Positions 12,636-27,377 of a DNA stretch of 64,000 bases are shown here, piece after piece (the first letter of the stretch is position 1; every line of letters begins with the position of its first letter). The position numbers were made by a program, and so were the translations under genes. Below the pieces are notes generated by a model. That model was not told the DNA's origin. It saw nothing but the letters and a program-made list of their open reading frames with translations, and ran no database searches. This DNA is from Auanema rhodensis (taxonomy: Eukaryota; Nematoda; Chromadorea; Rhabditida; Rhabditidae), in NCBI GenBank assembly GCA_964057225.1, contig OZ059899.1, positions 3,782,001 to 3,846,000 of the forward strand, in the 5' to 3' direction.

Positions 12636-15600
12636 ACTATTGCATCATTTTTCAAACGATCATAACTAATTTTTGTATCAAGTGTTTCTTAATGTAGTAT
12701 AGTGCATTCGATGCGGATTTTTAAGCTGCGTCGATCTGTGTTATCAGATTTGCGCTAGCTTAAAAATGCACCGAGATATCAACTGATATAAGTTCACACT
12801 TATATCCTCGATTTTCACCCTGAAGAATTAATTTTTTCGTTGAATAACATTGTCCATCGTCTTTGCCTTGAAAAATGGAATCTTAAAACATCTACTTTTT
12901 GCTAAATTATTTTGAAATTTTTCGAAAAAATTTTTGTCAAAATGTTTTTGGAAGCAATGTTGAGTGTACATGGAAACTCAACATACACTAATGCATCATT
13001 TTTCAAACGATCATAACTAATTTTTGTATTAAGCGTTTCTCAATGTAGTATAGTGCATTCGATGCGGATTTTTAAGCTGCGTCGATCTGTGTTATCAGAT
13101 TTGCGCTAGCTTAAAAATGCACCGAGATATCAACTGATATAAGTTCACACTTATATCCTCGATTTTCACCCTGAAGAATTAATTTTTTCGTTGAATAACA
13201 TTGTCCATCGTCTTTGCCTTGAAAAATGGAATCTTAAAACATCTACTTTTTGCTAAATTATTTTGAAATTTTTCGAAAAAATTTTTGTCAAAATGTTTTT
13301 GGAAGCAATGTTGAGTGTACATGGAAACTCAACATACACTAATGCATCATTTTTCAAACGATCATAACTAATTTTTGTATTAAGCGTTTCTCAATGTAGT
13401 ATAGTGCATTCGATGCGGATTTTTAAGCTGCGTCGATCTGTGTTATCAGATTTGCGCTAGCTTAAAAATGCACCGAGATATCAACTGATATAAGTTTACA
13501 CTTATATCCTCGATTTTCACCCTGAAGAATTAATTTTTTCGTTGAATAACATTGTCCATCGTCTTTGCCTTGAAAAAAGAAATCTAAAAACATCTACTTT
13601 TTGCTAAATTATTTTGAATGTTTTCGAAAAAATTTTTGTCAAAATGTTTTTGGAAGCAATGTTGAGTGTACATGGAAACTCAACATACACTAATGCATCA
13701 TTTTTCAAACGATCATAACTAATTTTTGTATTAAGCGTTTCTCAATGTAGTATAGTGCATTCGATGCGGATTTTTAAGCTGCGTCGATCTGTCTTATCAG
13801 ATTTGCGCTAGCTTAAAAATGCACCGATATATCAACTGATATAAGTTCACACTTATATCCTCGATTTTCACCCTGAAGAAATAATTTTTTCGTTGAATAA
13901 CATTGTCCATCGTCTTTGCCTTGAAAAAAGGAATCTAAAAACATCTACTTTTTGCTAAATTATTTTGAAATTTTTCGAAAAAATTTTTGTCAAAATGTTT
14001 TTGGAAGCAATGTTGAGTGTACATGGAAACTCAACATACACTAATGCATCATTTTTCAAACGATCATAACTAATTTTTGTATTAAGCGTTTCTCAATGTA
14101 GTATAGTGCATTCGATGCGGATTTTTAAGCTGCGTCGATCTGTGTTATCAGATTTGCGCTAGCTTAAAAATGCACCGAGATATCAACTGATATAAGTTCA
14201 CACTTATATCCTCGATTTTCACCCTGAAGAAATAATTTTTTTGTTGAATAACATTGTCCATCGTCTTTGCCTTGAAAAAAGAAATCTAAAAACATCTACT
14301 TTTTGCTAAATTATTTTGAAATTTTTCGAAAAAATTTTTGTCAAAATGTTTTTGGAAACAATGTTGAGTGTACATGGAAACTCAACATACACTAATGCAT
14401 CATTTTTCAAACGATCATAACTAATTTTTGTATTAAGCGTTTCTCAATGTAGTATAGTGCATTCGATGCGGATTTTTAAGCTGCGTCGATCTGTGTTATC
14501 AGATTTGCGCTAGCTTAAAAATGCACCGAGATATCAACTGATATAAGTTTACACTTATATCCTCGATTTTTACCCTGAAGAATTAATTTTTTCGTTAAAT
14601 AACATTGTCCATCGTCTTTGCCTTGAAAAAAGGAATCTAAAAACATCTACTTTTTGCTAAATTATTTTGAAATTTTTCGAAAAAATTTTTGTCAAAATGT
14701 TTTTGGAAGCAATGTTGAGTGTACATGGAAACTCAACATACACTAATGCATCATTTTTCAAACGATCATAACTAATTTTTGTATTAAGCGTTTCTCAATG
14801 TAGTATAGTGCATTCGATGCGGATTTTTAAGCTGCGTCGATCTGTGTTATCAGATTTGCGCTAGCTTAAAAATGCACCGAGATATCAACTGATATAAGTT
14901 CACACTTATATCCTCGATTTTCACCCTGAAGAATTAATTTTTTCGTTGAATTACATTGTCCATCGTCTTTGCCTTGAAAAAAGGAATCTAATAACATCTA
15001 CTTTTTGCTAAATTATTTCGAAATTTTTCGAAAAAATTTTTGTCAAAATGTTTTTGGAAGCAATGTTGAGTGTACATGGAAACTCAACATACACTAATGC
15101 ATCATTTTTCAAACGATCATAACTAATTTTTGTATCAAGCGTTTCTCAATGTAGTATAGTGCATTCGATGCGGATTTTTAAGCTGCGTCGATCTGTGTTA
15201 TCAGATTTGCGCTAGCTTAAAAATGCACCGAGATATCAACTGATATAAGTTCACACTTATATCCTCGATTTTCACCCTGAAGAAATAATTTTTTCGTTGA
15301 ATAACATTGTCCATCGTCTTTGCCTTGAAAAAAGGAATCTAAAAACATCTACTTTTTGCTAAATTATTTCGAAATTTTTCGAAAAACTTTTTGTCAAAAT
15401 GTTTTTGGAAACAATGTTGAGTGTACATGGAAACTCAACATACACTAATGCATCATTTTTCAAACGATCATAACTAATTTTTGTATTAAGCGTTTCTCAA
15501 TGTAGTATAGTGCATTCGATGCGGATTTTTAAGCTGCGTCGATCTGTGTTATCAGATTTGCGCTAGCTTAAAAATGCACCGAGATATCAACTGATATAAG

Positions 15601-16847
15601 TTCACACTTATATCCTCGATTTTCACCCTGAAGAAATAATTTTTTTGTTGAATAACATTGTCCATCGTCTTTGCCTTGAAAAAAGGAATCTAAAAACATC
15701 TACTTTTTGCTAAATTATTTTGAAATTTTTCGAAAAAATTTTTGTCAAAATGTTTTTGGAAACAATGTTGAGTGTACATGGAAACTCAACATACACTAAT
15801 GCATCATTTTTCAAACGATCATAACTAATTTTTGTATTAAGCGTTTCTCAATGTAGTATAGTGCATTTGATGCGGATTTTTAAGCTGCGTCGATCTGTGT
15901 TATCAGATTTGCGCTAGCTTAAAAATGCACCGAGATATCAACTGATATAAGTTCACACTTATATCCTCGATTTTCACCCTGAAGAATTAATTTTTTCGTT
16001 GAATAACATTGTCCATCGTTTTTGCCTTGAAAAAAGGAATCTAAAAACATCTACTTTTTGCTAAATTATTTTGAAATTTTTCGAAAAAATTTTTGTCAAA
16101 ATGTTTTTGGAAGCAATGTTGAGTGTACATGGAAACTCAACATACACTAATGCATCATTTTTCAAACGATCATAACTAATTTTTGTATTAAGCGTTTCTC
16201 AATGTAGTATAGTGCATTCGATGCGGATTTTTAAGCTTCGTCGATCTGTGTTATCAGATTTGCGCTAGCTTAAAAATGCACCGATATATCAACTGATATA
16301 AGTTCACACTTATATCCTCGATTTTCACCCTGAAGAATTAATTTTTTCGTTGAATAACATTGTCCATCGTTTTTGCCTTGAAAAAAGGAATCTAAAAACA
16401 TCTACTTTTTGCTAAATTATTTTGAAATTTTTCGAAAAAATTTTTGTCAAAATGTTTTTGGAAGCAATGTTGAGTGTACATGGAAACTCAACATACACTA
16501 ATGCATCATTTTTCAAACGATCATAACTAATTTTTGTATTAAGCGTTTCTCAATGTAGTATAGTGCATTCGATGCGGATTTTTAAGCTGCGTCGATCTGT
16601 GTTATCAGATTTGCGCTAGCTTAAAAATGCACCGAGATATCAACTGATATAAGTTCACACTTATATCCTCGATTTTCACCCTGAAGAATTAATTTTTTCG
16701 TTGAATAACATTGTCCATCGTCTTTGCCTTGAAAAATGGAATCTGAAAACATCTATTTTTTGTTAAATTATTTTGAAATTTTTCGAAAAAATTTTTGTCA
16801 AAATGTTTTTGGAAGCAATGTTGAGTGTACATGGAAACTCAACATAC

Positions 16848-18251
16848 ACTAATGCATCATTTTTAAAACGATCATAACTAATTTTTGTATCAAGCGTTTC
16901 TCAATGTAGTATAGTGCATTCGATGCGGATTTTTAAGCTGCGTAGATCTGTGTTATCAGATTTGCGCTAGCTTAAAAATGCACCGAGATATCAACTGATA
17001 TAAGTTCACACTTATATCCTCGATTTTCACCCTGAAGAAATAATTTTTTCGTTGAATAACATTGTCCATCGTCTTTGCCTTGAAAAAAGGAATCTAAAAA
17101 CATCTACTTTTTGCTAAATTATTCTGAAATTTTTCGAAAAAATTTTTGTCAAAATGTTTTTGGAAGCAATGTTGAGTGTACATGGAAACTCAACATACAC
17201 TAATGCATCATTTTTCAAACGATCATAACTAATTTTTGTATTAAGCGTTTCTCAATGTAGTATAGTGCATTCGATGCGGATTTTTAAGCTGCGTCGATCT
17301 GTGTTATCAGATTTGCGCTAGCTTAAAAATGCACCGAGATATCAACTGATATAAGTTCACACTTATATCCTCGATTTTCACCCTGAAGAATTAATTTTTT
17401 CGTTGAATAACATTGTCCATCGTTTTTGCCTTGAAAAAAGGAATCTAAAAACATCTACTTTTTGCTAAATTATTTTGAAATTTTTCGAAAAAATTTTTGT
17501 CAAAATGTTTTTGGAAGCAATGTTGAGTGTACATGGAAACTCAACATACACTAATGCATCATTTTTCAAACGATCATAACTAATTTTTGTATTAAGCGTT
17601 TCTCAATGTAGTATAGTGCATTCGATGCGGATTTTTAAGCTGCGTCGATCTGTGTTATCAGATTTGCGCTAGCTTAAAAATGCACCGAGATATCAACTGA
17701 TATAAGTTCACACTTATATCCTCGATTTTCACCCTGAAGAATTAATTTTTTCGTTGAATAACATTGTCCATCGTTTTTGCCTTGAAAAAAGGAATCTAAA
17801 AACATCTACTTTTTGCTAAATTATTTTGAAATTTTTCGAAAAAATTTTTGTCAAAATGTTTTTGGAAGCAATGTTGAGTGTACATGGAAACTCAACATAC
17901 ACTAATGCATCATTTTTCAAACGATCATAACTAATTTTTGTATTAAGCGTTTCTCAATGTAGTATAGTGCATTCGATGCGGATTTTTAAGCTGCGTCGAT
18001 CTGTGTTATCAGATTTGCGCTAGCTTAAAAATGCACCGAGATATCAACTGATATAAGTTCACACTTATATCCTCGATTTTCACCCTGAAGAATTAATTTT
18101 TTCGTTGAATAACATTGTCCATCGTCTTTGCCTTGAAAAATGGAATCTAAAAACATCTATTTTTTGTTAAATTATTTTGAAATTTTTCGAAAAAATTTTT
18201 GTCAAAATGTTTTTGGAAGCAATGTTGAGTGTACATGGAAACTCAACATAC
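16848..18251 (+). repeat. Higher-order unit of 4 monomers opened by the AAAACG subtype
   Basis: It starts with a monomer reading TTTTTAAAACGATC (C19 to A) and ends just before the next such monomer at 18252. The inner monomers have the TATTAAG and CATCGTTTTTGCC types, and the last has CTATTTTTTGTTAAA. The first monomer has a private GCTGCGTAGATC. Confidence 0.75.
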
Positions 18252-21059
18252 ACTAATGCATCATTTTTAAAACGATCATAACTAATTTTTGTATCAAGCG
18301 TTTCTCAATGTAGTATAGTGCATTCGATGCGGATTTTTAAGCTGCGTCGATCTGTGTTATCAGATTTGCGCTAGCTTAAAAATGCACCGAGATATCAACT
18401 GATATAAGTTCACACTTATATCCTCGATTTTCACCCTGAAGAAATAATTTTTTCGTTGAATAACATTGTCCATCGTCTTTGCCTTGAAAAAAGGAATCTA
18501 AAAACATCTACTTTTTGCTAAATTATTCTGAAATTTTTCGAAAAAATTTTTGTCAAAATGTTTTTGGAAACAATGTTGAGTGTACATGGAAACTCAACAT
18601 ACACTAATGCATCATTTTTCAAACGATCATAACTAATTTTTGTATTAAGCGTTTTTCAATGTAGTATAGTGCATTCGATGCGGATTTTTAAGCTGCGTCG
18701 ATCAGTGTTATCAGATTTGCGCTAGCTTAAAAATGCACCGAGATATCAACTGATATAAGTTCACACTTATATCCTCGATTTTCACCCTGAAGAATTAATT
18801 TTTTCGTTGAATAACATTGTCCATCGTCTTTGCCTTGAAAAATGGAATCTAAAAACATCTATTTTTTGTTAAATTATTTTGAAATTTTTCGAAAAAATTT
18901 TTGTCAAAATGTTTTTGGAAGCAATGTTGAGTGTACATGGAAACTCAACATACACTAATGCATCATTTTTCAAACGATCATAACTAATTTTTGTATAAAG
19001 CGTTTCTCAATGTAGTATAGTGCATTCGATGCGGATTTTTAAGCTGCGTCGATCTGTGTTATCAGATTTGCGCTAGCTTAAAAATGCACCGAGATATCAA
19101 CTGATATAAGTTCACACTTATATCCTCGATTTTCACCCTGAAGAATTAATTTTTTCGTTGAATAACATTGTCCATCGTCTTTGCCTTGAAAAATGGAATC
19201 TAAAAACATCTACTTTTTGCTAAATTATTTTGAAATTTTTCGAAAAAATTTTTGTCAAAATGTTTTTGGAAGCAATGTTGAGTGTACATGGAAACTCAAC
19301 ATACACTAATGCATCATTTTTCAAACGATCATAACTAATTTTTGTATCAAGCGTTTCTCAATGTAGTATAGTGCATTCGATGCGGATTTTTAAGCTGCGT
19401 CGATCTGTGTTATCAGATTTGCGCTAGCTTAAAAATGCACCGAGATATCAACTGATATAAGTTCACACTTATATCCTCGATTTTCACCCTGAAGAAATAA
19501 TTTTTTCGTTGAATAACATTGTCCATCGTCTTAGCCTTGAAAAAAGGAATCTAAAAACATCTACTTTTTGCTAAATTATTCTGAAATTTTTCGAAAAAAT
19601 TTTTGTCAAAATGTTTTTGGAAACAATGTTGAGTGTACATGGAAACTCAACATACACTAATGCATCATTTTTCAAACGATCATAACTAATTTTTGTATAA
19701 AGCGTTTCTCAATGTAGTATAGTGCATTCGATGCGGATTTTTAAGCTGCGTCGATCTGTGTTATCAGATTTGCGCTAGCTTAAAAATGCACCGAGATATC
19801 AACTGATATAAGTTCACACTTATATCCTCGATTTTCACCCTGAAGAATTAATTTTTTCGTTGAATAACATTGTCCATCGTCTTTGCCTTGAAAAAAGGAA
19901 TCTAAAAACATCTACTTTTTGCTAAATTATTCTGAAATTTTTCGAAAAAATTTTTGTCAAAATGTTTTTGGAAGCAATGTTGAGTGTACATGGAAACTCA
20001 ACATACACTAATGCATCATTTTTCAAACGATCATAACTAATTTTTGTATTAAGCGTTTCTCAATGTAGTATAGTGCATTCGATGCGGATTTTTAAGCTGC
20101 GTCGATCTGTGTTATCAGATTTGCGCTAGCTTAAAAATGCACCGAGATATCAACTGATATAAGTTCACACTTATATCCTCGATTTTCACCCTGAAGAATT
20201 AATTTTTTCGTTGAATAACATTGTCCATCGTTTTTGCCTTGAAAAAAGGAATCTAAAAACATCTACTTTTTGCTAAATTATTTTGAAATTTTTCGAAAAA
20301 ATTTTTGTCAAAATGTTTTTGGAAGCAATGTTGAGTGTACATGGAAACTCAACATACACTAATGCATCATTTTTCAAACGATCATAACTAATTTTTGTAT
20401 TAAGCGTTTCTCAATGTAGTATAGTGCATTCGATGCGGATTTTTAAGCTGCGTCGATCCGTGTTATCAGATTTGCGCTAGCTTAAAAATGCACCGAGATA
20501 TCAACTGATATAAGTTCACACTTATATCCTCGATTTTCACCCTGAAGAATTAATTTTTTCGTTGAATAACATTGTCCATCGTTTTTGCCTTGAAAAAAGG
20601 AATCTAAAAACATCTACTTTTTGCTAAATTATTTTGAAATTTTTCGAAAAAATTTTTGTCAAAATGTTTTTGGAAGCAATGTTGAGTGTACATGGAAACT
20701 CAACATACACTAATGCATCATTTTTCAAACGATCATAACTAATTTTTGTATTAAGCGTTTCTCAATGTAGTATAGTGCATTCGATGCGGATTTTTAAGCT
20801 GCGTCGATCTGTGTTATCAGATTTGCGCTAGCTTAAAAATGCACCGAGATATCAACTGATATAAGTTCACACTTATATCCTCGATTTTCACCCTGAAGAA
20901 TTAATTTTTTCGTTGAATAACATTGTCCATCGTCTTTGCCTTGAAAAATGGAATCTAAAAACATCTATTTTTTGTTAAATTATTTTGAAATTTTTCGAAA
21001 AAATTTTTGTCAAAATGTTTTTGGAAGCAATGTTGAGTGTACATGGAAACTCAACATAC
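18252..21059 (+). repeat. Higher-order unit of 8 monomers (2808 bp)
   Basis: The ordered marks are AAAACG (18268), ATCAGTG (18701), TATAAAG, TATCAAG with CTTAGCC (19533), TATAAAG, two GTTTTTGCC monomers and a CTATTTTTTGTT monomer. The next unit, opening at 21060, begins with the same order at a 2808-bp offset. This is a higher-order repeat in the sense used for alpha satellite, though the unit length is not constant. Confidence 0.82.
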
Positions 21060-23165
21060 ACTAATGCATCATTTTTAAAACGATCATAACTAATTTTTGT
21101 ATCAAGCGTTTCTCAATGTAGTATAGTGCATTCGATGCGGATTTTTAAGCTGCGTCGATCTGTGTTATCAGATTTGCGCTAGCTTAAAAATGCACCGAGA
21201 TATCAACTGATATAAGTTCACACTTATATCCTCGATTTTCACCCTGAAGAAATAATTTTTTCGTTGAATAACATTGTCCATCGTCTTTGCCTTGAAAAAA
21301 GGAATCTAAAAACATCTACTTTTTGCTAAATTATTCTGAAATTTTTCGAAAAAATTTTTGTCAAAATGTTTTTGGAAACAATGTTGAGTGTACATGGAAA
21401 CTCAACATACACTAATGCATCATTTTTCAAACGATCATAACTAATTTTTGTATTAAGCGTTTTTCAATGTAGTATAGTGCATTCGATGCGGATTTTTAAG
21501 CTGCGTCGATCAGTGTTATCAGATTTGCGCTAGCTTAAAAATGCACCGAGATATCAACTGATATAAGTTCACACTTATATCCTCGATTTTCACCCTGAAG
21601 AATTAATTTTTTCGTTGAATAACATTGTCCATCGTCTTTGCCTTGAAAAATGGAATCTAAAAACATCTATTTTTTGTTAAATTATTTTGAAATTTTTCGA
21701 AAAAATTTTTGTCAAAATGTTTTTGGAAGCAATGTTGAGTGTACATGGAAACTCAACATACACTAATGCATCATTTTTCAAACGATCATAACTAATTTTT
21801 GTATAAAGCGTTTCTCAATGTAGTATAGTGCATTCGATGCGGATTTTTAAGCTGCGTCGATCTGTGTTATCAGATTTGCGCTAGCTTAAAAATGCACCGA
21901 GATATCAACTGATATAAGTTCACACTTATATCCTCGATTTTCACCCTGAAGAATTAATTTTTTCGTTGAATAACATTGTCCATCGTCTTTGCCTTGAAAA
22001 ATGGAATCTAAAAACATCTACTTTTTGCTAAATTATTTTGAAATTTTTCGAAAAAATTTTTGTCAAAATGTTTTTGGAAGCAATGTTGAGTGTACATGGA
22101 AACTCAACATACACTAATGCATCATTTTTCAAACGATCATAACTAATTTTTGTATCAAGCGTTTCTCAATGTAGTATAGTGCATTCGATGCGGATTTTTA
22201 AGCTGCGTCGATCTGTGTTATCAGATTTGCGCTAGCTTAAAAATGCACCGAGATATCAACTGATATAAGTTCACACTTATATCCTCGATTTTCACCCTGA
22301 AGAAATAATTTTTTCGTTGAATAACATTGTCCATCGTCTTAGCCTTGAAAAAAGGAATCTAAAAACATCTACTTTTTGCTAAATTATTCTGAAATTTTTC
22401 GAAAAAATTTTTGTCAAAATGTTTTTGGAAACAATGTTGAGTGTACATGGAAACTCAACATACACTAATGCATCATTTTTCAAACGATCATAACTAATTT
22501 TTGTATAAAGCGTTTCTCAATGTAGTATAGTGCATTCGATGCGGATTTTTAAGCTGCGTCGATCTGTGTTATCAGATTTGCGCTAGCTTAAAAATGCACC
22601 GAGATATCAACTGATATAAGTTCACACTTATATCCTCGATTTTCACCCTGAAGAATTAATTTTTTCGTTGAATAACATTGTCCATCGTTTTTGCCTTGAA
22701 AAAAGGAATCTAAAAACATCTACTTTTTGCTAAATTATTTTGAAATTTTTCGAAAAAATTTTTGTCAAAATGTTTTTGGAAGCAATGTTGAGTGTACATG
22801 GAAACTCAACATACACTAATGCATCATTTTTCAAACGATCATAACTAATTTTTGTATTAAGCGTTTCTCAATGTAGTATAGTGCATTCGATGCGGATTTT
22901 TAAGCTGCGTCGATCTGTGTTATCAGATTTGCGCTAGCTTAAAAATGCACCGAGATATCAACTGATATAAGTTCACACTTATATCCTCGATTTTCACCCT
23001 GAAGAATTAATTTTTTCGTTGAATAACATTGTCCATCGTCTTTGCCTTGAAAAATGGAATCTAAAAACATCTATTTTTTGTTAAATTATTTTGAAATTTT
23101 TCGAAAAAATTTTTGTCAAAATGTTTTTGGAAGCAATGTTGAGTGTACATGGAAACTCAACATAC
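21060..23165 (+). repeat. Higher-order unit of 6 monomers, shortened relative of the 8-monomer unit
   Basis: Its first four monomers match those of 18252-21059 mark for mark, including ATCAGTG at 21509 and CTTAGCC at 22341. The following part is two monomers shorter, which is the expected product of out-of-register exchange. Confidence 0.82.
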
Positions 23166-24569
23166 ACTAATGCATCATTTTTAAAACGATCATAACTAAT
23201 TTTTGTATCAAGCGTTTCTCAATGTAGTATAGTGCATTCGATGCGGATTTTTAAGCTGCGTCGATCTGTGTTATCAGATTTGCGCTAGCTTAAAAATGCA
23301 CCGAGATATCAACTGATATAAGTTCACACTTATATCCTCGATTTTCACCCTGAAGAAATAATTTTTTCGTTGAATAACATTGTCCATCGTCTTTGCCTTG
23401 AAAAAAGGAATCTAAAAACATCTACTTTTTGCTAAATTATTCTGAAATTTTTCGAAAAAATTTTTGTCAAAATGTTTTTGGAAACAATGTTGAGTGTACA
23501 TGGAAACTCAACATACACTAATGCATCATTTTTCAAACGATCATAACTAATTTTTGTATTAAGCGTTTTTCAATGTAGTATAGTGCATTCGATGCGGATT
23601 TTTAAGCTGCGTCGATCAGTGTTATCAGATTTGCGCTAGCTTAAAAATGCACCGAGATATCAACTGATATAAGTTCACACTTATATCCTCGATTTTCACC
23701 CTGAAGAATTAATTTTTTCGTTGAATAACATTGTCCATCGTCTTTGCCTTGAAAAATGGAATCTAAAAACATCTATTTTTTGTTAAATTATTTTGAAATT
23801 TTTCGAAAAAATTTTTGTCAAAATGTTTTTGGAAGCAATGTTGAGTGTACATGGAAACTCAACATACACTAATGCATCATTTTTCAAACGATCATAACTA
23901 ATTTTTGTATAAAGCGTTTCTCAATGTAGTATAATGCATTCGATGCGGATTTTTAAGCTGCGTCGATCTGTGTTATCAGATTTGCGCTAGCTTAAAAATG
24001 CACCGAGATATCAACTGATATAAGTTCACACTTATATCCTCGATTTTCACCCTGAAGAATTAATTTTTTCGTTGAATAACATTGTCCATCGTCTTTGCCT
24101 TGAAAAATGGAATCTAAAAACATCTACTTTTTGCTAAATTATTTTGAAATTTTTCGAAAAAATTTTTGTCAAAATGTTTTTGGAAGCAATGTTGAGTGTA
24201 CATGGAAACTCAACATACACTAATGCATCATTTTTCAAACGATCATAACTAATTTTTGTATCAAGCGTTTCTCAATGTAGTATAGTGCATTCGATGCGGA
24301 TTTTTAAGCTGCGTCGATCTGTGTTATCAGATTTGCGCTAGCTTAAAAATGCACCGAGATATCAACTGATATAAGTTCACACTTATATCCTCGATTTTCA
24401 CCCTGAAGAAATAATTTTTTCGTTGAATAACATTGTCCATCGTCTTTGCCTTGAAAAAAGGAATCTAAAAACATCTACTTTTTGCTAAATTATTCTGAAA
24501 TTTTTCGAAAAAATTTTTGTCAAAATGTTTTTGGAAACAATGTTGAGTGTACATGGAAACTCAACATAC
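23166..24569 (+). repeat. Third partial higher-order unit (4 monomers)
   Basis: AAAACG, ATCAGTG (23615), TATAAAG and TATCAAG monomers follow in the same order as in the two preceding units. The series then breaks off into the AACTAAT subtype. A private GTATAATGC marks the third monomer (about 23929). Confidence 0.78.
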
Positions 24570-27377
24570 ACTAATGCATCATTTTTCAAACGATCATAAC
24601 TAATTTTTGTATAAAGCGTTTCTCAATGTAGTATAGTGCATTCGATGCGGATTTTTAAGCTGCGTCGATCTGTGTTATCAGATTTGCGCTAGCTTAAAAA
24701 TGCACCGAGATATCAACTGATATAAGTTCACACTTATATCCTCGATTTTCACCCTGAAGAACTAATTTTTTCGTTGAATAACATTGTCCATCGTCTTTGC
24801 CTTGAAAAAAGGAATCTAAAAACATCTACTTTTTGCTAAATTATCTTGAAATTTTTCGAAAAAATTTTTGTCAAAATGTTTTTGGAAACAATGTTGAGTG
24901 TACATGGAAACTCAACATACACTAATGCATCATTTTTCAAACGATCATAACTAATTTTTGTATAAAGCGTTTCTCAATGTAGTATAGTGCATTCGATGCG
25001 GATTTTTAAGCTGCGTCGATCTGTGTTATCAGATTTGCGCTAGCTTAAAAATGCACCGAGATATCAACTGATATAAGTTCACACTTATATCCTCGATTTT
25101 CACCCTGAAGAACTAATTTTTTCGTTGAATAACATTGTCCATCGTCTTTGCCTTGAAAAAAGGAATCTAAAAACATCTACTTTTTGCTAAATTATCTTGA
25201 AATTTTTCGAAAAAATTTTTGTCAAAATGTTTTTGGAAACAATGTTGAGTGTACATGGAAACTCAACATACACTAATGCATCATTTTTCAAACGATCATA
25301 ACTAATTTTTGTATAAAGCGTTTCTCAATGTAGTATAGTGCATTCGATGCGGATTTTTAAGCTGCGTCGATCTGTGTTATCAGATTTGCGCTAGCTTAAA
25401 AATGCACCGAGATATCAACTGATATAAGTTCACACTTATATCCTCGATTTTCACCCTGAAGAACTAATTTTTTCGTTGAATAACATTGTCCATCGTCTTT
25501 GCCTTGAAAAAAGGAATCTAAAAACATCTACTTTTTGCTAAATTATCTTGAAATTTTTCGAAAAAATTTTTGTCAAAATGTTTTTGGAAACAATGTTGAG
25601 TGTACATGGAAACTCAACATACACTAATGCATCATTTTTCAAACGATCATAACTAATTTTTGTATAAAGCGTTTCTCAATGTAGTATAGTGCATTCGATG
25701 CGGATTTTTAAGCTGCGTCGATCTGTGTTATCAGATTTGCGCTAGCTTAAAAATGCACCGAGATATCAACTGATATAAGTTCACACTTATATCCTCGATT
25801 TTCACCCTGAAGAACTAATTTTTTCGTTGAATAACATTGTCCATCGTCTTTGCCTTGAAAAAAGGAATCTAAAAACATCTACTTTTTGCTAAATTATCTT
25901 GAAATTTTTCGAAAAAATTTTTGTCAAAATGTTTTTGGAAACAATGTTGAGTGTACATGGAAACTCAACATACACTAATGCATCATTTTTCAAACGATCA
26001 TAACTAATTTTTGTATTAAGCGTTTCTCAATGTAGTATAGTGCATTCGATGCGGATTTTTAAGCTACGTCGATCTGTGTTATCAGATTTGCGCTAGCTTA
26101 AAAATGCACCGAGATATCAACTGATATAAGTTTACACTTATATCCTCGATTTTCACCCTGAAGAAATAATTTTTTCGTTGAATAACATTGTCCATCGTCT
26201 TTGCCTTGAAAAAAGGAATCTAAAAACATCTACTTTTTGCTAAATTATTTTGAAATTTTTCGAAAAAATTTTTGTCAAAATGTTTTTGGAAACAATGTTG
26301 AGTGTACATGGAAACTCAACATACACTAATGCATCATTTTTCAAACGATCATAACTAATTTTTGTATTAAGCGTTTCTCAATGTAGTATAGTGCATTCGA
26401 TGCGGATTTTTAAGCTACGTCGATCTGTGTTATCAGATTTGCGCTAGCTTAAAAATGCACCGAGATATCAACTGATATAAGTTCACACTTATATCCTCGA
26501 TTTTCACCCTGAAGAATTAATTTTTTCGTTGAATAACATTGTCCATCGTCTTTGCCTTGAAAAATGGAATCTAAAAACATCTACTTTTTGCTAAATTATT
26601 TTGAAATTTTTCGAAAAAATTTTTGTCAAAATGTTTTTGGAAGCAATGTTGAGTGTACATGGAAACTCAACATACACTAATGCATCATTTTTCAAACGAT
26701 CATAACTAATTTGTGTATCGAGCGTTTCTCAATGTAGTATAGTGCATTCGATGCGGATTTTTAAGCTACGTCGATCTGTGTTATCAGATTTGCGCTAGCT
26801 TAAAAATGCACCGAGATATCAACTGATATAAGTTTACACTTATATCCTCGATTTTCACCCTGAAGAATTAATTTTTTCGTTGAATAACATTGTCCATCGT
26901 CTTTGCCTTGAAAAAAGGAATCTAAAAACATCTACTTTTTGCTAAATTATTTTGAAATTTTTCGAAAAAATTTTTGTCAAAATGTTTTTGGAAGCAATGT
27001 TGAGTGTACATGGAAACTCAACATACACTAATGCATCATTTTTCAAACGATCATAACTAATTTTTGTATTAAGCGTTTCTCAATGTAGTATAGTGCATTC
27101 GATGCGGATTTTTAAGCTGCGTCGATCTGTGTTATCAGATTTGCGCTAGCTTAAAAATGCACCGAGATATCAACTGATATAAGTTTAAACTTATATCCTC
27201 GATTTTCACCCTGAAGAATTAATTTTTTCGTTAAATAACATTGTCTATCGTCTTTGCCTTGAAAAAAGGAATCTAAAAACATCTACTTTTTGCTAAATTA
27301 TTTTGAAATTTTTCGAAAAAATTTTTGTCAAAATGTTTTTGGAAGCAATGTTGAGTGTACATGGAAACTCAACAAAC
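24570..27377 (+). repeat. 8-monomer block, copy 1 of a near-exact tandem duplication
   Basis: It contains four successive near-identical monomers with AACTAAT at position 193 (24761, 25112, 25463, 25814) and ATTATCTTG. Two CTACG monomers follow, then one with GTGTATCG (26713), then a palindrome monomer with TTTAAAC, GTCTATCG and an ending of CAAACAC (27373). All marks recur 2808 bp later. Confidence 0.92.
27176..27197. repeat. 22-bp perfect palindrome variant of dyad B (first of eight)
   Basis: In this monomer the loop of dyad B is TTAA, so arms GATATAAGT and ACTTATATC join into an uninterrupted 22-bp palindrome containing a PmeI site. Relative to the reference it needs two changes, C160 to T and C162 to A. 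The same palindrome occurs at 29984-30005, 34897-34918, 55957-55978, 56659-56680, 58414-58435, 59116-59137 and 61924-61945. Most of these monomers also carry the G207 to A variant, which suggests one ancestral subtype spread along the array rather than eight separate origins. Confidence 0.92.

Noticed and set aside
16233-16238. HindIII site AAGCTT in one monomer, and a PacI site TTAATTAA at 62681-62688
   Set aside because: These are single private substitutions at site 93 and near site 208. They are useful as landmarks but carry no apparent function.
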